From positions 1-64,000 of the forward strand of contig JBBEWH010000011.1 of assembly GCA_037414955.1 (NCBI GenBank): DNA of 64,000 nucleotides, given 5' to 3'. Below the pieces are notes generated by a model. The model had not been told where the DNA came from and did no database searches. It worked only from the letters and a program-made list of their open reading frames with translations. This stretch comes from Phytohabitans sp037414955. Its GTDB lineage: Bacteria; Actinomycetota; Actinomycetes; Mycobacteriales; Micromonosporaceae. Both the position numbers and the translations under genes were made by a program. Positions 17,424 to 26,158 of this stretch are shown piece by piece (within the stretch, counting starts at the first letter, position 1; the number at the start of each line of letters is the position of its first letter).

Positions 17424-18196
17424 TGGTTCTCGACGTTTCCTCGATCACCGTGCAACTTGGCGGCCGTAGCGCGTTGACGGACGTCACGCTGCGGGTGTCC
17501 GCAGGCGAATTGGTCGGGCTGATCGGGCCGAACGGCGCGGGCAAGACCACGCTTCTCCGCGCCGCGCTCGGCCTACTGCCGTTGAGCTCCGGCCGGATCC
17601 GGTTGGACGGCCGCACGCCGGGCCAAGCGCGCGGCACCATTGGTTACGTACCGCAGCGCCACGAGTTCGCCTGGGACTTCCCGATCAGCGTGGAGAAGGC
17701 GGTGATGGCGGGCCGGGCCCGGCGGATCGGCTTGCTGCGCGCCCCCGGGCAGGCCGACCGCTGGGCCGTCGACGAGGCGCTGGAGCGCGTGGGAATGACC
17801 GCGCTGCGACGCCGCCCGATCGGCGAGTTGTCCGGCGGGCAGCGCCAGCGGGTGCTCGTCGCACGGGCACTGGCCCTACGGCCGGAACTGTTGCTGCTCG
17901 ACGAGCCTTTCACCGGCCTCGACACGCCCACCCAGAACCTGCTCGCCGACCTACTGCGGCAGCTTGGCCGGGAGGACAAGGCGATCCTCATGACCACGCA
18001 CGACCTACCGGCGGCGGCCGCCTTGTGCGCGCGGCTCTGCCTCCTCAACCGCACCGTCGTGGCCGACGGGCCGCCCGACCGGCTGACCGATCCGGACATC
18101 TGGCTCCGTGCCTTCGGCGTCGCCGGCACTAGCCACCTGCTGCGTACCCTCGGCGGCAGCCCCGCGGTCGCGAGCGACGGGGGAGGACCGGCATGA
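17423..18196 (+). CDS. metal ABC transporter ATPase
   Basis: Cytosolic ATPase of 257 residues that should power metal import through the permease encoded next. Walker A GPNGAGKTT, Q-loop YVPQRHEFAWDFP (typical of manganese/zinc-type ATPases), signature LSGGQRQR, Walker B LLLLDEP and the switch His in TTHD are all present. The start overlaps the previous stop (TGATG) and the end overlaps the permease by 4 bases. The family, together with the repeat-bearing binding protein, matches the actinobacterial anchored-repeat ABC system. Confidence 0.93.
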   Translation: MVLDVSSITVQLGGRSALTDVTLRVSAGELVGLIGPNGAGKTTLLRAALGLLPLSSGRIRLDGRTPGQARGTIGYVPQRHEFAWDFPISVEKAVMAGRARRIGLLRAPGQADRWAVDEALERVGMTALRRRPIGELSGGQRQRVLVARALALRPELLLLDEPFTGLDTPTQNLLADLLRQLGREDKAILMTTHDLPAAAALCARLCLLNRTVVADGPPDRLTDPDIWLRAFGVAGTSHLLRTLGGSPAVASDGGGPA

Positions 18197-19080
18197 GCGC
18201 GATCCTCGACTTCCTGACCGAGCCCTGGCAGCACGTGTTCATGCAACGTGCGCTGCTGGTCGCGTTGATGTCCGGCGTCGTGTGCGGCGTCATCGGCAGC
18301 CACGTCGTCCTGCGGGGCATCGCCTTCATCGGCGACACCGTCGCGCACGCCGTCTTCCCCGGCGTCGCCATCGCCTTCGCGCTCCAGCTCAACCTGGTCA
18401 TCGGCGGCGCCGTCGCCGGCGTGCTCACCGCGATCATGATCGGCGTCTTCTCCCAGAACCGGCGGCTGAAGGAGGACACGATCATCGGCGTGCTCTTCGC
18501 CGCCGCGTTCGGCCTCGGCATCGTCGTCCTCAGCTCGACGCCGGGATACAGCGGTTCCCTCGAATCGTTCCTGTTCGGACAGATTCTGGGCATCAGCGAC
18601 CGGGACGTGGTTACCGTCGCCGTCGCCGGCACCGCCCTGCTCCTGATCACTCTGGCGCTACACAAGGAACTGGTCGCGGTCAGCCTCGACCGGGAGACCG
18701 CCCGCGCCGCCGGACTACCGGTGTTCTGGCTGGACATCGCCCTCTACACCATGGTCACCATCGCCATCGTCATCTCGCTGCAGGCCGTGGGTAACATCCT
18801 CGTGCTGGCGCTGCTGATCACCCCGGCCGCCTGCGCGCGGCTGCTCACCGACCGGCTCGGCGTCATGATGCTGCTCGCCCCGGCGCTCGCGGCCGCCGCC
18901 GCCATCATAGGGCTGTATCTCTCGTACGGCCTCAATCTAGCCGCCGGAGGGCTGATCGTGCTGGCGACTACTGCCCTCTTCCTGATCTGCTGGTGTTTCG
19001 CCCCGCGGCACGGCTTGCTCGCCAGGCTTCGCGCGCGCGGCGGGCCGGCACCGGCACCCGTGCCCGACACGCCATTGTGA
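18193..19080 (+). CDS. metal ABC transporter permease
   Basis: Membrane permease of 295 residues with about eight or nine helices, of the ZnuB/MntB family (cluster 9). Recognisable features are GVVCGVIGSHVVLRGIAFIGDTVAHAVFPGVA near the N-terminus, GVLFAAAFGLGIVVLS, and the coupling segment TARAAGLPVFWLDI. It closes the four-gene transporter run that starts with the wall protein at 13043. A short hydrophilic Pro/Ala tail follows the last helix. Confidence 0.93.
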   Translation: MSAILDFLTEPWQHVFMQRALLVALMSGVVCGVIGSHVVLRGIAFIGDTVAHAVFPGVAIAFALQLNLVIGGAVAGVLTAIMIGVFSQNRRLKEDTIIGVLFAAAFGLGIVVLSSTPGYSGSLESFLFGQILGISDRDVVTVAVAGTALLLITLALHKELVAVSLDRETARAAGLPVFWLDIALYTMVTIAIVISLQAVGNILVLALLITPAACARLLTDRLGVMMLLAPALAAAAAIIGLYLSYGLNLAAGGLIVLATTALFLICWCFAPRHGLLARLRARGGPAPAPVPDTPL

Positions 19081-19150
19081 GGTATGGACACGTGAACGGG
19101 AATCATCGGTATGTGGATATGGATTCCTGGTCAGAGTCGCCGGATTAATA

Positions 19151-19170
19151 GATAATGTGCTGTCGATGTC
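19151..19170. promoter_or_regulatory. weak Fur/Zur-type operator upstream of Zur paralogue 2
   Basis: GATAATGTGCTGTCGATGTC, 45 bases before the ATG at 19215. It aligns with the better box at 54391 (GATAATGGTTGTCGATACC) in a duplicated upstream region but has diverged, so repressor binding may be weaker. Confidence 0.4.
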
Positions 19171-19214
19171 GATACCGCGGCGCGGTACGAATGGGACGGG
19201 GGATGGAGTGCGAC

Positions 19215-19760
19215 ATGGGATACGCACAGCACTTCCCGCTTAGGGGGAAGGTCAAGGCAGCCGGGCGGGACGCCACGCGGCCGAGCGAGCCTCCGGCCGG
19301 TTCGCTCCCCGGCACTTCCACGAGGCCGACCGGCCGGCGCCCCGCGGGCCTGGACCCGAATGCGGGTACGTTGACCTGGCGCCGGAGTAAGCAGCGCGAC
19401 GCGGTGCTCGGTGTACTGCGGGAACTTGGCGGCTTCCGGACCGTTCGGGAAATCCATGGCGCACTGCGCGGTCGAGGGGAACGGGTCGGCCTGAGCACGG
19501 TTTACCGTATCGTCCAGTCTCTCGTCGATCTTGGCGAGGTCGACATGATGCCCTCGGCCGGCGGCGGCCGCCGGTACCGCCTGCCCGGCAGCGAACATCA
19601 TCACCATCTTGTCTGCCGCACCTGCGGGGCGATCGTGGAGGTCCGTGGACCGACCCTGGAGACCTGGGCGGAGCGGATCGCCGAGGAGAACGACTTCACC
19701 GATGTCGGCCACAGCCTGGATATCATCGGCACCTGCCCGCGATGCGCTGCTGGCGCCTGA
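19215..19760 (+). CDS. Zur-family regulator with N-terminal extension (paralogue of the gene at 54453)
   Basis: Repressor of 181 residues. Residues 1-55 are an Arg/Pro/Gly-rich extension (MGYAQHFPLRGK, RPSEPPAGS) not usual in Fur proteins. The winged helix follows (about 58-125, VGLSTVYRIVQSLVDLGEVDMM). The metal and dimer domain has EHHHHLVCRTCGAIVEVRGP, the late His in DVGHSLDIIGTC and a final CPRC. The four-His run plus VEVRGP and IGTC are the marks of zinc regulators. The extension and upstream DNA match the gene at 54453, so this is a duplicate. The ATG lies directly after GGAGTGCGAC. Probably autoregulated. Confidence 0.85.
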   Translation: MGYAQHFPLRGKVKAAGRDATRPSEPPAGSLPGTSTRPTGRRPAGLDPNAGTLTWRRSKQRDAVLGVLRELGGFRTVREIHGALRGRGERVGLSTVYRIVQSLVDLGEVDMMPSAGGGRRYRLPGSEHHHHLVCRTCGAIVEVRGPTLETWAERIAEENDFTDVGHSLDIIGTCPRCAAGA

Positions 19761-19796
19761 ACGCATCAACGTATTGCAACGCATCAACGTATTGCC
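19761..19796. repeat. two tandem copies of an 18-base unit
   Basis: Units ACGCATCAACGTATTGCA and ACGCATCAACGTATTGCC start at the base after the Zur paralogue stop; a degenerate third piece (ACGTGTTGCC) follows. Probably replication slippage next to the cassette scar. Confidence 0.7.
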
Positions 19797-19881
19797 ACGT
19801 GTTGCCGGACTCGGTGCCTATCGGGATACCGGGAGTGGCGATGCGCAGGCATTTCACAAGCATTTGGTGCACAGATCCATG

Positions 19882-19976
19882 GGCTTTGCCAGGGCGAAAA
19901 TAGGGGAACAGAAAGTCGAAAAAGGTGAAATCATGACGTCGAGATCTTCGGCACGTGCGTTGGCTGCCGGCCCTGA
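19882..19976 (+). pseudogene. deletion scar of a metallothionein-zur cassette
   Basis: Bases 19882-19937 align without gaps to 53518-53573, the 56 bases that lead up to and include the ATG of the metallothionein-like gene (both end AGGTGAAATCATGAC, preceded by similar GGCTT-GCCA-GGCG). At 19938 the similarity to that gene stops. Read from 19935 the sequence then encodes DVEIFGTCVGCRP and a TGA at 19974-19976. This is the end of a Zur protein (compare EIFGTCADCQE at the end of the gene at 53866). The body of the metallothionein gene and most of a zur gene have been deleted. The scar ends one base before the stop of the convergent gene. Confidence 0.6.
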
Positions 19977-20888
19977 TCATGAAGGTGTGGCGAGCTCGTC
20001 GAAGAGCGTCCAGTCGCCGGACAGGCTCGCGGTCACCCGGTCGTCCCAGCTCTCGTCGTCGAGGACCGGATGACGGGCCATGGCGCGCAGCACGACGGGC
20101 AACCAGGCGAACGGCTCGTCGTCGAGCCCATCGGTCCGATCGAGGAGCGCCTCCAGGCTGGCCAACAGGGCACGGACGCCGCCGCGGACGGTGGTGTGGA
20201 ACGCGGCCGAGATCGCGCCGTCGGAGGCTTCGCCGGCCATGGTCAACGTGTCCAACATGGATAGGCCCCGGAAGGTGGCCGCCTGAGAGGTCAGAAGCTG
20301 GGTAACGGCGGCCCCGAGGGGCCGGGGTGGCGCGTGCCCGGCCGTGGCGATGCGCCGCAGCAGGTCGGTCGCGACGCCGTTGATGGCGGCGCTGGCCAGG
20401 GCGGCGCGGATCACGTATCCACGGGTGGAGAGCGCGGGCGTCACAGTGGACGGTAGCCCGTCGAGGGCGGCGACGGTGCGGATCGCCGGCGCCGTCACCC
20501 GTGGCCACGTGACCACCACCGCTTCCCCGATTTCCACCGCCGTCGCGTCCCGCTCGGCGAGCAGTGCCGCGCGCTCGACCACGCCAGCCAGCGCTGGACC
20601 GCCACCGGTGGCGTGGGCCAGACGATAGAGCGTCGCGAGGTGCTCGTGCGCCAACCACGCGGTCGCCGGGCAGACGCTGCCCAGCGCGGAGAGTCCGCGA
20701 CCGACCTGCTCCCACTGCTGGCCGTGGCCGCCGAGCCAGGTGGGAAGCACCGCGGTGCGAAGGGCACTGCCGCGCAGCGCGGCCAGCACCTCGGGCGCGA
20801 CCCGGCCGCCCGGGTCGACGTGCTCGGCCGCCAGCCAAGACAGTTCATGCTCCACGAGGGACTGGGTGAACAGCCAGTTCGGCAGCAT
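19977..20888 (-). CDS. acyl-CoA dehydrogenase-like flavoprotein
   Basis: Protein of 303 residues resembling a shortened acyl-CoA dehydrogenase or flavin-dependent monooxygenase of that fold: an N-terminal helical part with HGQQWEQVGRGLSALGSVCPATAWLAHEH, a middle strand region (TAVEIGEAVVVTWPRVT) and a C-terminal helical bundle (SQAATFRGLSMLDTLTMAGEASDGA). It is shorter than typical members (about 380-400) and the glycine-rich central loop is poorly kept, so catalysis is uncertain. The ATG at 20888 overlaps the P450 stop by one base, so the two are coupled. A tailoring or starter-unit role in the metallophore is inferred from position. Confidence 0.6.
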   Translation of the reverse strand: MLPNWLFTQSLVEHELSWLAAEHVDPGGRVAPEVLAALRGSALRTAVLPTWLGGHGQQWEQVGRGLSALGSVCPATAWLAHEHLATLYRLAHATGGGPALAGVVERAALLAERDATAVEIGEAVVVTWPRVTAPAIRTVAALDGLPSTVTPALSTRGYVIRAALASAAINGVATDLLRRIATAGHAPPRPLGAAVTQLLTSQAATFRGLSMLDTLTMAGEASDGAISAAFHTTVRGGVRALLASLEALLDRTDGLDDEPFAWLPVVLRAMARHPVLDDESWDDRVTASLSGDWTLFDELATPS

Positions 20889-22096
20889 CAGTGGGGACCC
20901 CAGGTCACCGGCAGGCTGTGCACCCCGTATACGGTCATGCCGTCGCGCATCGGCACCTGGTCCACCGGCACCGCGAGCCGCAGGGTGGGAAAGCGGCGCA
21001 GTAGCTTGGGGTACGCGGTGCGCATCTCCATCCGGGCGAGCTGCGCGCCGAGGCACTGGTGTAGCCCGTATCCGAAGCCGATGTGCCCGGTCGCGGACCG
21101 GTGGAGGTCCAACACATCCGGGTCCGGGAACTGCGCCGGGTCGCGGTTGACCATCGGCACCGAGCAGGTGACCACCTCGCCGGCGCGGATCTGGACGCCG
21201 TCGAGTTCCAGGTCCTCGGTGGCTGCCCGGACCAGGCCGAACTGGATCACCGACAGGTACCGCATCAGTTCCTCGACCGCGTTGTCGACCAGCGCGTCGT
21301 CGTCGCGCAGCGCTTGGGCCTGGGTGGGATGCTGGAGGAGCGCGAAGACTCCCAGCGCCAGCATCTGGGCCGTGGTCTCGAACCCGGCGAAGAGCAGCAG
21401 CGAGGCGATGGTCGTCAACTCCTCGTCGGTGAGCTGGCCGCCGATCGCCAGGCCGCTCAGCAAGTCGTCGGTGGGTCGGGCCCGCTTGGCGGTGATCAGC
21501 TCCTGCATGAACATGCCGACCCGGGCGTGTGCCTCCGCCACCTGTTGGGCGGTGGAGTCCAACGTCACGATGATCTCGGTGTCGTGCTGGAACCGTTCGC
21601 GCTCGGCGAACGGCACTCCGAGGATCTCGCAGATCACGAGCTGCGGGATGGGAAAGGCCCAGACCTGCACCAGGTCGACGACCGGCCCCAACCTCTCCAT
21701 CGCCTCGAGCCGCTCCCGGACCACCTGCTCGATCCGTGGGCCGAGCTGCCGCATCCGTTTGGCGGTGAACTGGCCGGCCAGCAGTCGCCGGTACCGGGTG
21801 TGGTCTGGTGGGTCCATGCTGACGAACATGCCCGGGCTGGGTGGGCGCATCTGCTCGTCGCCGATGCCCGCGGCCACGGGCATCCGCTTGAGGTCCTGGC
21901 GGGCGCTGAACCGCGGGTCGGTGAGCACCGTCCGGGCGGTGGACAACCTGGTGACCAGCCAGCCGACCGATCCGTCCGGGTAGGCGAGCCGGCTGATTGG
22001 CCGGTGCCGCTGGAGCGGGCGCAGCCCGTCCGGCGGGTCGAACGCGTGCGATCGGGCGGTCGGCAGCGGCGCGGCCTGTTCAACGGTCTCGGTCAT
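20888..22096 (-). CDS. cytochrome P450
   Basis: Soluble bacterial P450 of 402 residues. The I-helix oxygen-activation motif reads FAGFETTAQ, the K-helix ExxR region is present, and the heme loop FGYGLHQCLGAQLAR supplies the thiolate ligand Cys348. It needs ferredoxin and a reductase, not seen here. It sits between an acyltransferase (overlap ATGA) and the dehydrogenase-like gene (overlap TGATG), so the three form one operon divergent from the methyltransferase/NRPS operon, sharing the promoter region at 23284-23384. Likely a tailoring oxidase; the substrate is unknown. Confidence 0.92.
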   Translation of the reverse strand: MTETVEQAAPLPTARSHAFDPPDGLRPLQRHRPISRLAYPDGSVGWLVTRLSTARTVLTDPRFSARQDLKRMPVAAGIGDEQMRPPSPGMFVSMDPPDHTRYRRLLAGQFTAKRMRQLGPRIEQVVRERLEAMERLGPVVDLVQVWAFPIPQLVICEILGVPFAERERFQHDTEIIVTLDSTAQQVAEAHARVGMFMQELITAKRARPTDDLLSGLAIGGQLTDEELTTIASLLLFAGFETTAQMLALGVFALLQHPTQAQALRDDDALVDNAVEELMRYLSVIQFGLVRAATEDLELDGVQIRAGEVVTCSVPMVNRDPAQFPDPDVLDLHRSATGHIGFGYGLHQCLGAQLARMEMRTAYPKLLRRFPTLRLAVPVDQVPMRDGMTVYGVHSLPVTWGPH

Positions 22097-23283
22097 CGGC
22101 CTTCCTCCGTCGCGACGGCGGGTTGCGGAAGTGCGCCGCCGACCACAGTGGACTGTTCGCGGCGGGACTTTCGGGTGGGTACGGCGAACCGCCGCATCAT
22201 TGGTTGTTCCACACCGACGTAGAGCATCTGGGACAGGGTGAGACAGACGCCGAGCGCGAGCGCGACCAGGCCGAGTCCCGCGAGCAGACCTCGCGGTTGC
22301 TCGGTGGGGAAGGCGCGGACGACGAGCAGGAGCACCGTGAGGTGGGTCAGGTAGATCGCGTACGAGATGTCACCGAGCCAGACGGCGGTTCGGTTGCGCA
22401 CCGGTGAGAAGCGTCCCTGCCAGTCCGCTGCGGCGAGCGCCAGCACGAACAGGCCGAGGGGCAGCGCGCACACCGCCGCGAAGGCGTAGACGGCGGGGAC
22501 GAACTGCCCGGCCGCCAGACTGGTCAGCAGCAGCAGGGCCGATGCCCCGATACCCAGGGGCACCCGCCGCCCGCTCCGCAAGGCCAGGGCGAGCAGCATG
22601 CCGAGGACGAACTCCAACAGCCGCACGGGCGGGAACACGAAGGCCAGCCAGTACTGCACCTCCGTGATGCCGAGGGTGGGCACGGGGTCGCCGCCGGACA
22701 CGAACATGGCGACCGTGGGGACGGCGAAGATGAGGGCGGTCGTGGCGATGATCACGGCCCACAACCGCTCGGCGGGGATGCGTCGCAGCAGCGGCGACAG
22801 CACGGGAAACAGCAGGTAGCAGAACATCTCCACCGACAGCGACCAGGCCACGGCGTTGGTGCCGTGGTTCATCTCGATGTTGGGCAGCCAGTTCTGCACC
22901 AGGAACAGGGTCGGCAGCGTCGTCACGAGCGTGCCGCTGGCACCTACCAGGAAGGCCACGCACAACGCCCAGGCGACGACGTGGTTGGGCAGGATCTTCA
23001 GGGCTCGCCGGCGCCAGAACCCGGCGGTGGTGTCGGTCGGCCGCTGCGACCAGACCAGCACGAATCCACTGAGGACAAAGAAGAAGGCGACCAGTGGCAC
23101 GGCGGCCCGCGTCCCGCGGCCCTGGGTTTCCAGGCTCATGCCCACCGCCCAGACGGTCCCGTAGGCGTGGATCGCGAAAACCACCAGCGCGGCGATGCCG
23201 CGCACGCCGGTCAATGACGGTAGCCGTGCCGGGCTGGCGGGCCGGGGCTCGGTGGTGGCGGTGGTTTCAATCAAGACCTTCAC
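22093..23283 (-). CDS. membrane acyltransferase (acyltransferase family 3)
   Basis: Polytopic protein of about 396 residues with roughly ten helices and the family opening RLPSLTGVRGIAALVVFAIHAY, followed by FFFVLSGFVLVW and FWRRRALKILPNHVVAW. Members move acyl groups onto sugars, lipids or secreted small molecules. GTG 23283 is taken as start; TTG 23274 with AAGG upstream is possible. It heads the operon with the P450 and the dehydrogenase-like gene, and a Zur-type box lies about 30 bases upstream. It is similar to the acyltransferase at 39700; both may modify the metallophore (inference). Confidence 0.8.
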   Translation of the reverse strand: MKVLIETTATTEPRPASPARLPSLTGVRGIAALVVFAIHAYGTVWAVGMSLETQGRGTRAAVPLVAFFFVLSGFVLVWSQRPTDTTAGFWRRRALKILPNHVVAWALCVAFLVGASGTLVTTLPTLFLVQNWLPNIEMNHGTNAVAWSLSVEMFCYLLFPVLSPLLRRIPAERLWAVIIATTALIFAVPTVAMFVSGGDPVPTLGITEVQYWLAFVFPPVRLLEFVLGMLLALALRSGRRVPLGIGASALLLLTSLAAGQFVPAVYAFAAVCALPLGLFVLALAAADWQGRFSPVRNRTAVWLGDISYAIYLTHLTVLLLVVRAFPTEQPRGLLAGLGLVALALGVCLTLSQMLYVGVEQPMMRRFAVPTRKSRREQSTVVGGALPQPAVATEEGR

Positions 23284-23311
23284 TCCCTTCTGCCCTTTGG
23301 AACGGTATCGA

Positions 23312-23331
23312 ATTGCATTGTCATTTCCAAT
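23312..23331. promoter_or_regulatory. Fur/Zur-type operator between divergent biosynthetic operons
   Basis: ATTGCATTGTCATTTCCAAT, with outer ATTG/CAAT arms and, on the minus strand, GGAAATGACAATG. It lies between the acyltransferase/P450 operon and the methyltransferase/PKS operon and could repress both. Confidence 0.5.
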
Positions 23332-23384
23332 AGGCTGGATGCGATCCGGAGTCATCCGGTCCCACGGCCATAGGGAGGCGCGAC

Positions 23385-26135
23385 TTGTCGATCGAGAACG
23401 ACGCGGTCAGCGCGCCGGCGGAGCGGGCGGCCCGCCGCCTGGCCGCGCACCGCTGGGTGGACGCCGCCCGGGTCGAGTCCGGGCGCGTCGTGCTCACGCC
23501 AGCGAGGACCGCGCTCGCGGTGCATCCCGGTCCCGGCGAGCTGATGACGGAGTACCTGCGGCATTGGAGCGAGATCTACGACTCGGTCTACAGTGGTGCC
23601 GGCTTGGCTGACGCTCGGTCCGCGCCCGTGGCCCGGCGGCCCACCGACCTCGACTTCGCGGGCTGGCACCGGTCTGACACGGGTGAGCCGTTCGACGCGG
23701 CGCATATGCGGGACTGGGCCGATCGCGCCGCGGAGATCGCCCGGCAGGGCGAGCCGCGCTGGGTGCTGGAGATCGGGTGCGGCACCGGCCTGCTCGCCTG
23801 TCGCCTGTGCGACCACGTCCGTGGCTACGTCGGCACTGACATCGTGCCCTCGGTCCTGGCGACGCTGCGGGCCGCGATCGACGGGCCGGTCGCCTTCGTG
23901 TCGGCCGCGGCACACGAGGCCGAGGGCGCACGGATCCGAAGTGCCCTCGACGCGGTGGGCTGCCCGCCAGCGGGCCCGGATCGCGTGCTGCTCAACTCCG
24001 TGGTGCAGTACTTCCCGGATCTGGAGTACCTGCGCGTGGTTCTGCGCGCCGCGGTTCGTCTCGTGGCCCCCGGCGGGCGGGTGATCGTCGGCGACGTCCG
24101 ACATGCGGGGCTGCGCGAGCGGTACTGCGAGTGGGCCGAGCGCGCCGCCGACCCCGGCGCCGCACCCGCGGAGATCGCCCGCCGGGCGTCGGTGCGGGCC
24201 AGTGGCGAGTCCGAATTACTCGTCGATCCTGTGCGGCTGGCGCATCTCCTGGTCGGCGTGGCGGCCGAGACCGGCCGGCAGGTGTGGCTGTCCGTCCATC
24301 CGAAACGGATGCGCGCCGACACGGAGCTCACCCGGTACCGGTTCGACGCCGTGCTCGTGGTCGACCCGCCGTCCGTCGTATCCGAGCCGCCCACCGTGGA
24401 CTGGTCACGGATCGGGCCGGCGCGACTGCGCCTCGAAGCGTTGGCCGACCGGATGACGAGGGAACCGGTGTGGATCAGCGGCATCCCGAACCGGTTGCTG
24501 GTGAGCCACCCCACGGCAGCGACCCCGTATCAACTCGAGTTGGCGATCAGGGGAACGGGCGCCGCCGTGGTGCTCGATCCGGTCGATCCGACCGCGCTCG
24601 GCGTGGTGTATCCCGGCGCGGTGGCGGCCCAGCGGGTCGGGCGGCTGGCGTCGCGCGGTCCGGGCACGGCTCACGAGCCCTTCGGGACCTTCGTCCGGCG
24701 CAGGCTGCTCCAGGTCGCCCGCGAGGTGCTCCGCGCCGAAGGGCTGGACACCCTCGAGCTGCCGGTCACCGTCGGTCCGCCGCCGACCGGGGCCGAAATC
24801 GGGGGTGGAACGAACCGATCCTCGGGCCTAGAATGCAATGAAAACCAATATCATCTGGGCTCGCGATGTGCTGTCGGCAGGGCAGCCGATGACGATGCGC
24901 GCGGGCGTACGGGGACGGAAGGTGGATTGCCCATGGACCGGACCAGCGGCGCGGCTGCTGACCAGGTCTCCGCCGTGGATCCGGGCCTGGGCGGGCTGGT
25001 CCAGGCCGCGTCCGGGGCGGGCGCGGAGGCGCTCGGCGACATCGATCTCCCCGGTGTCTTGGCCGTCGCCGACCGGCTCGACGAGGTCGCGCTGCTCGCC
25101 ATGGCCTACACGCTGGGTCGTTGCCGCTGGCTGTTCGACCGGCCGGAGCGACCACATTCGCTCAGTGAGATCTACGCGGCGACCGCGGTGGCCCCCCGGC
25201 ACCGCCGGATCGTGCGGCGATGGCTCCGGGCGCTGACCGGCGTGGGCATGCTGACCGCCGGTCCCGAGGGCTATCGCGGGCTGCATCCCGTCTCCGCCAC
25301 CGAACTGGAAAAGGCGTCCACGGATCTCGAGTACGCGGTGGAGACACTGGAGTACGGCCCGGCGATGAGTCACTTCCTGCTCAGTTCGGTGGCCTACCTG
25401 CCCGAGCTCTTGCGTGACGAGATCCGCCTCCAGACGCTGCTCTTCAGCGAGGGCAACCTGGATGTGGCCGAGGCCGTCTACCGCGAGAACGTGGGCAGCC
25501 GGTATATCAACGGGGCCGCTGCCGCTTTGCTGCGCGGCATCGCCACACGAGGGACGCACGTCCCGCCGTTGCGGGTGCTGGAGGTGGGCGCCGGCATCGG
25601 TGGCACCACCCACGCCGCGCTTGCCGCGCTCGCGGAGGTGCCGGTCGACTATCTGTTCACCGATGTGAGCCGGTTCTTCCTCGCCACCGCCAGCCGGCGG
25701 TTCTCGCGCCCGGAAATGCGGTATGGCGTGCTCGACATCAACAAGGACCTTGCCGCGCAGGGCTATCGGCGGGGCTGCGCCGATGTCGTGCTCGCCGCCA
25801 ACGTCCTGCACAACGCCCGGCACGCCGGCCGGGTGCTCGCCGCGCTGCGGGAGCTGGTGGAGCCGGCCGGGTGGGTGGTCTTCATCGACACGAGTCGCGA
25901 CCACCTCCAGCTCATGACGTCGATGGAGTTTCTCATGTCGCCACCGGCGGACGACCCCGAAGCGGATTTCGAAGACTTTCGGCGCGGCACCGACCGGCTG
26001 TTCCCCAGTCGCCAGGAGTGGCTGGAAACCATGCGGGCCGCCGGCTTCGATCCGGTGGCGGCGGCACCGGAGGAGTCCGAACCCGTCGCTCGATTCGCCC
26101 AGTTCGTCTACATCGGACGCCCGGCGGCCGGCTGA
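23385..26135 (+). CDS. two SAM methyltransferase domains in one open frame (possibly two genes)
   Basis: Frame of 916 codons starting at TTG 23385 after GGGAGG. The first half (about 1-460) has a class I SAM fold: VLEIGCGTGLLA near residue 127, LNSVVQYFP, APGGRVIVGDV. The second half (about 517-916) is a methyltransferase of the type embedded in PKS/NRPS modules, with a helical cap, VLEVGAGIGGTT near residue 733, ANVLHNA and GWVVFIDTSRD. Between them, bases 24790-24930 look intergenic: lower GC, a Zur-type box at 24837, and an ATG at 24933 after GGAAGGTGG. The second enzyme may therefore have its own promoter, with the first gene's stop lost. They could replace in trans the methyltransferase domains found inside yersiniabactin synthetases. 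Confidence 0.7.
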   Translation: MSIENDAVSAPAERAARRLAAHRWVDAARVESGRVVLTPARTALAVHPGPGELMTEYLRHWSEIYDSVYSGAGLADARSAPVARRPTDLDFAGWHRSDTGEPFDAAHMRDWADRAAEIARQGEPRWVLEIGCGTGLLACRLCDHVRGYVGTDIVPSVLATLRAAIDGPVAFVSAAAHEAEGARIRSALDAVGCPPAGPDRVLLNSVVQYFPDLEYLRVVLRAAVRLVAPGGRVIVGDVRHAGLRERYCEWAERAADPGAAPAEIARRASVRASGESELLVDPVRLAHLLVGVAAETGRQVWLSVHPKRMRADTELTRYRFDAVLVVDPPSVVSEPPTVDWSRIGPARLRLEALADRMTREPVWISGIPNRLLVSHPTAATPYQLELAIRGTGAAVVLDPVDPTALGVVYPGAVAAQRVGRLASRGPGTAHEPFGTFVRRRLLQVAREVLRAEGLDTLELPVTVGPPPTGAEIGGGTNRSSGLECNENQYHLGSRCAVGRAADDDARGRTGTEGGLPMDRTSGAAADQVSAVDPGLGGLVQAASGAGAEALGDIDLPGVLAVADRLDEVALLAMAYTLGRCRWLFDRPERPHSLSEIYAATAVAPRHRRIVRRWLRALTGVGMLTAGPEGYRGLHPVSATELEKASTDLEYAVETLEYGPAMSHFLLSSVAYLPELLRDEIRLQTLLFSEGNLDVAEAVYRENVGSRYINGAAAALLRGIATRGTHVPPLRVLEVGAGIGGTTHAALAALAEVPVDYLFTDVSRFFLATASRRFSRPEMRYGVLDINKDLAAQGYRRGCADVVLAANVLHNARHAGRVLAALRELVEPAGWVVFIDTSRDHLQLMTSMEFLMSPPADDPEADFEDFRRGTDRLFPSRQEWLETMRAAGFDPVAAAPEESEPVARFAQFVYIGRPAAG
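24837..24855. promoter_or_regulatory. Fur/Zur-type operator inside the methyltransferase frame
   Basis: AATGAAAACCAATATCATC, with ATGA/TCAT arms and central AAAACCAATAT. It lies 78 bases before an ATG at 24933 that starts a complete methyltransferase, although no stop codon separates it from the upstream frame. Confidence 0.55.
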
Positions 26136-26158
26136 CCTTCGATACCGAGGAGAACGCG

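Noticed and set aside
19933..20073. 46-codon frame starting at the ATG of the scar
   Set aside because: Ser/Ala-rich without Cys, runs antisense into the dehydrogenase-like gene, and is better explained as the fused remnant of two deleted genes.
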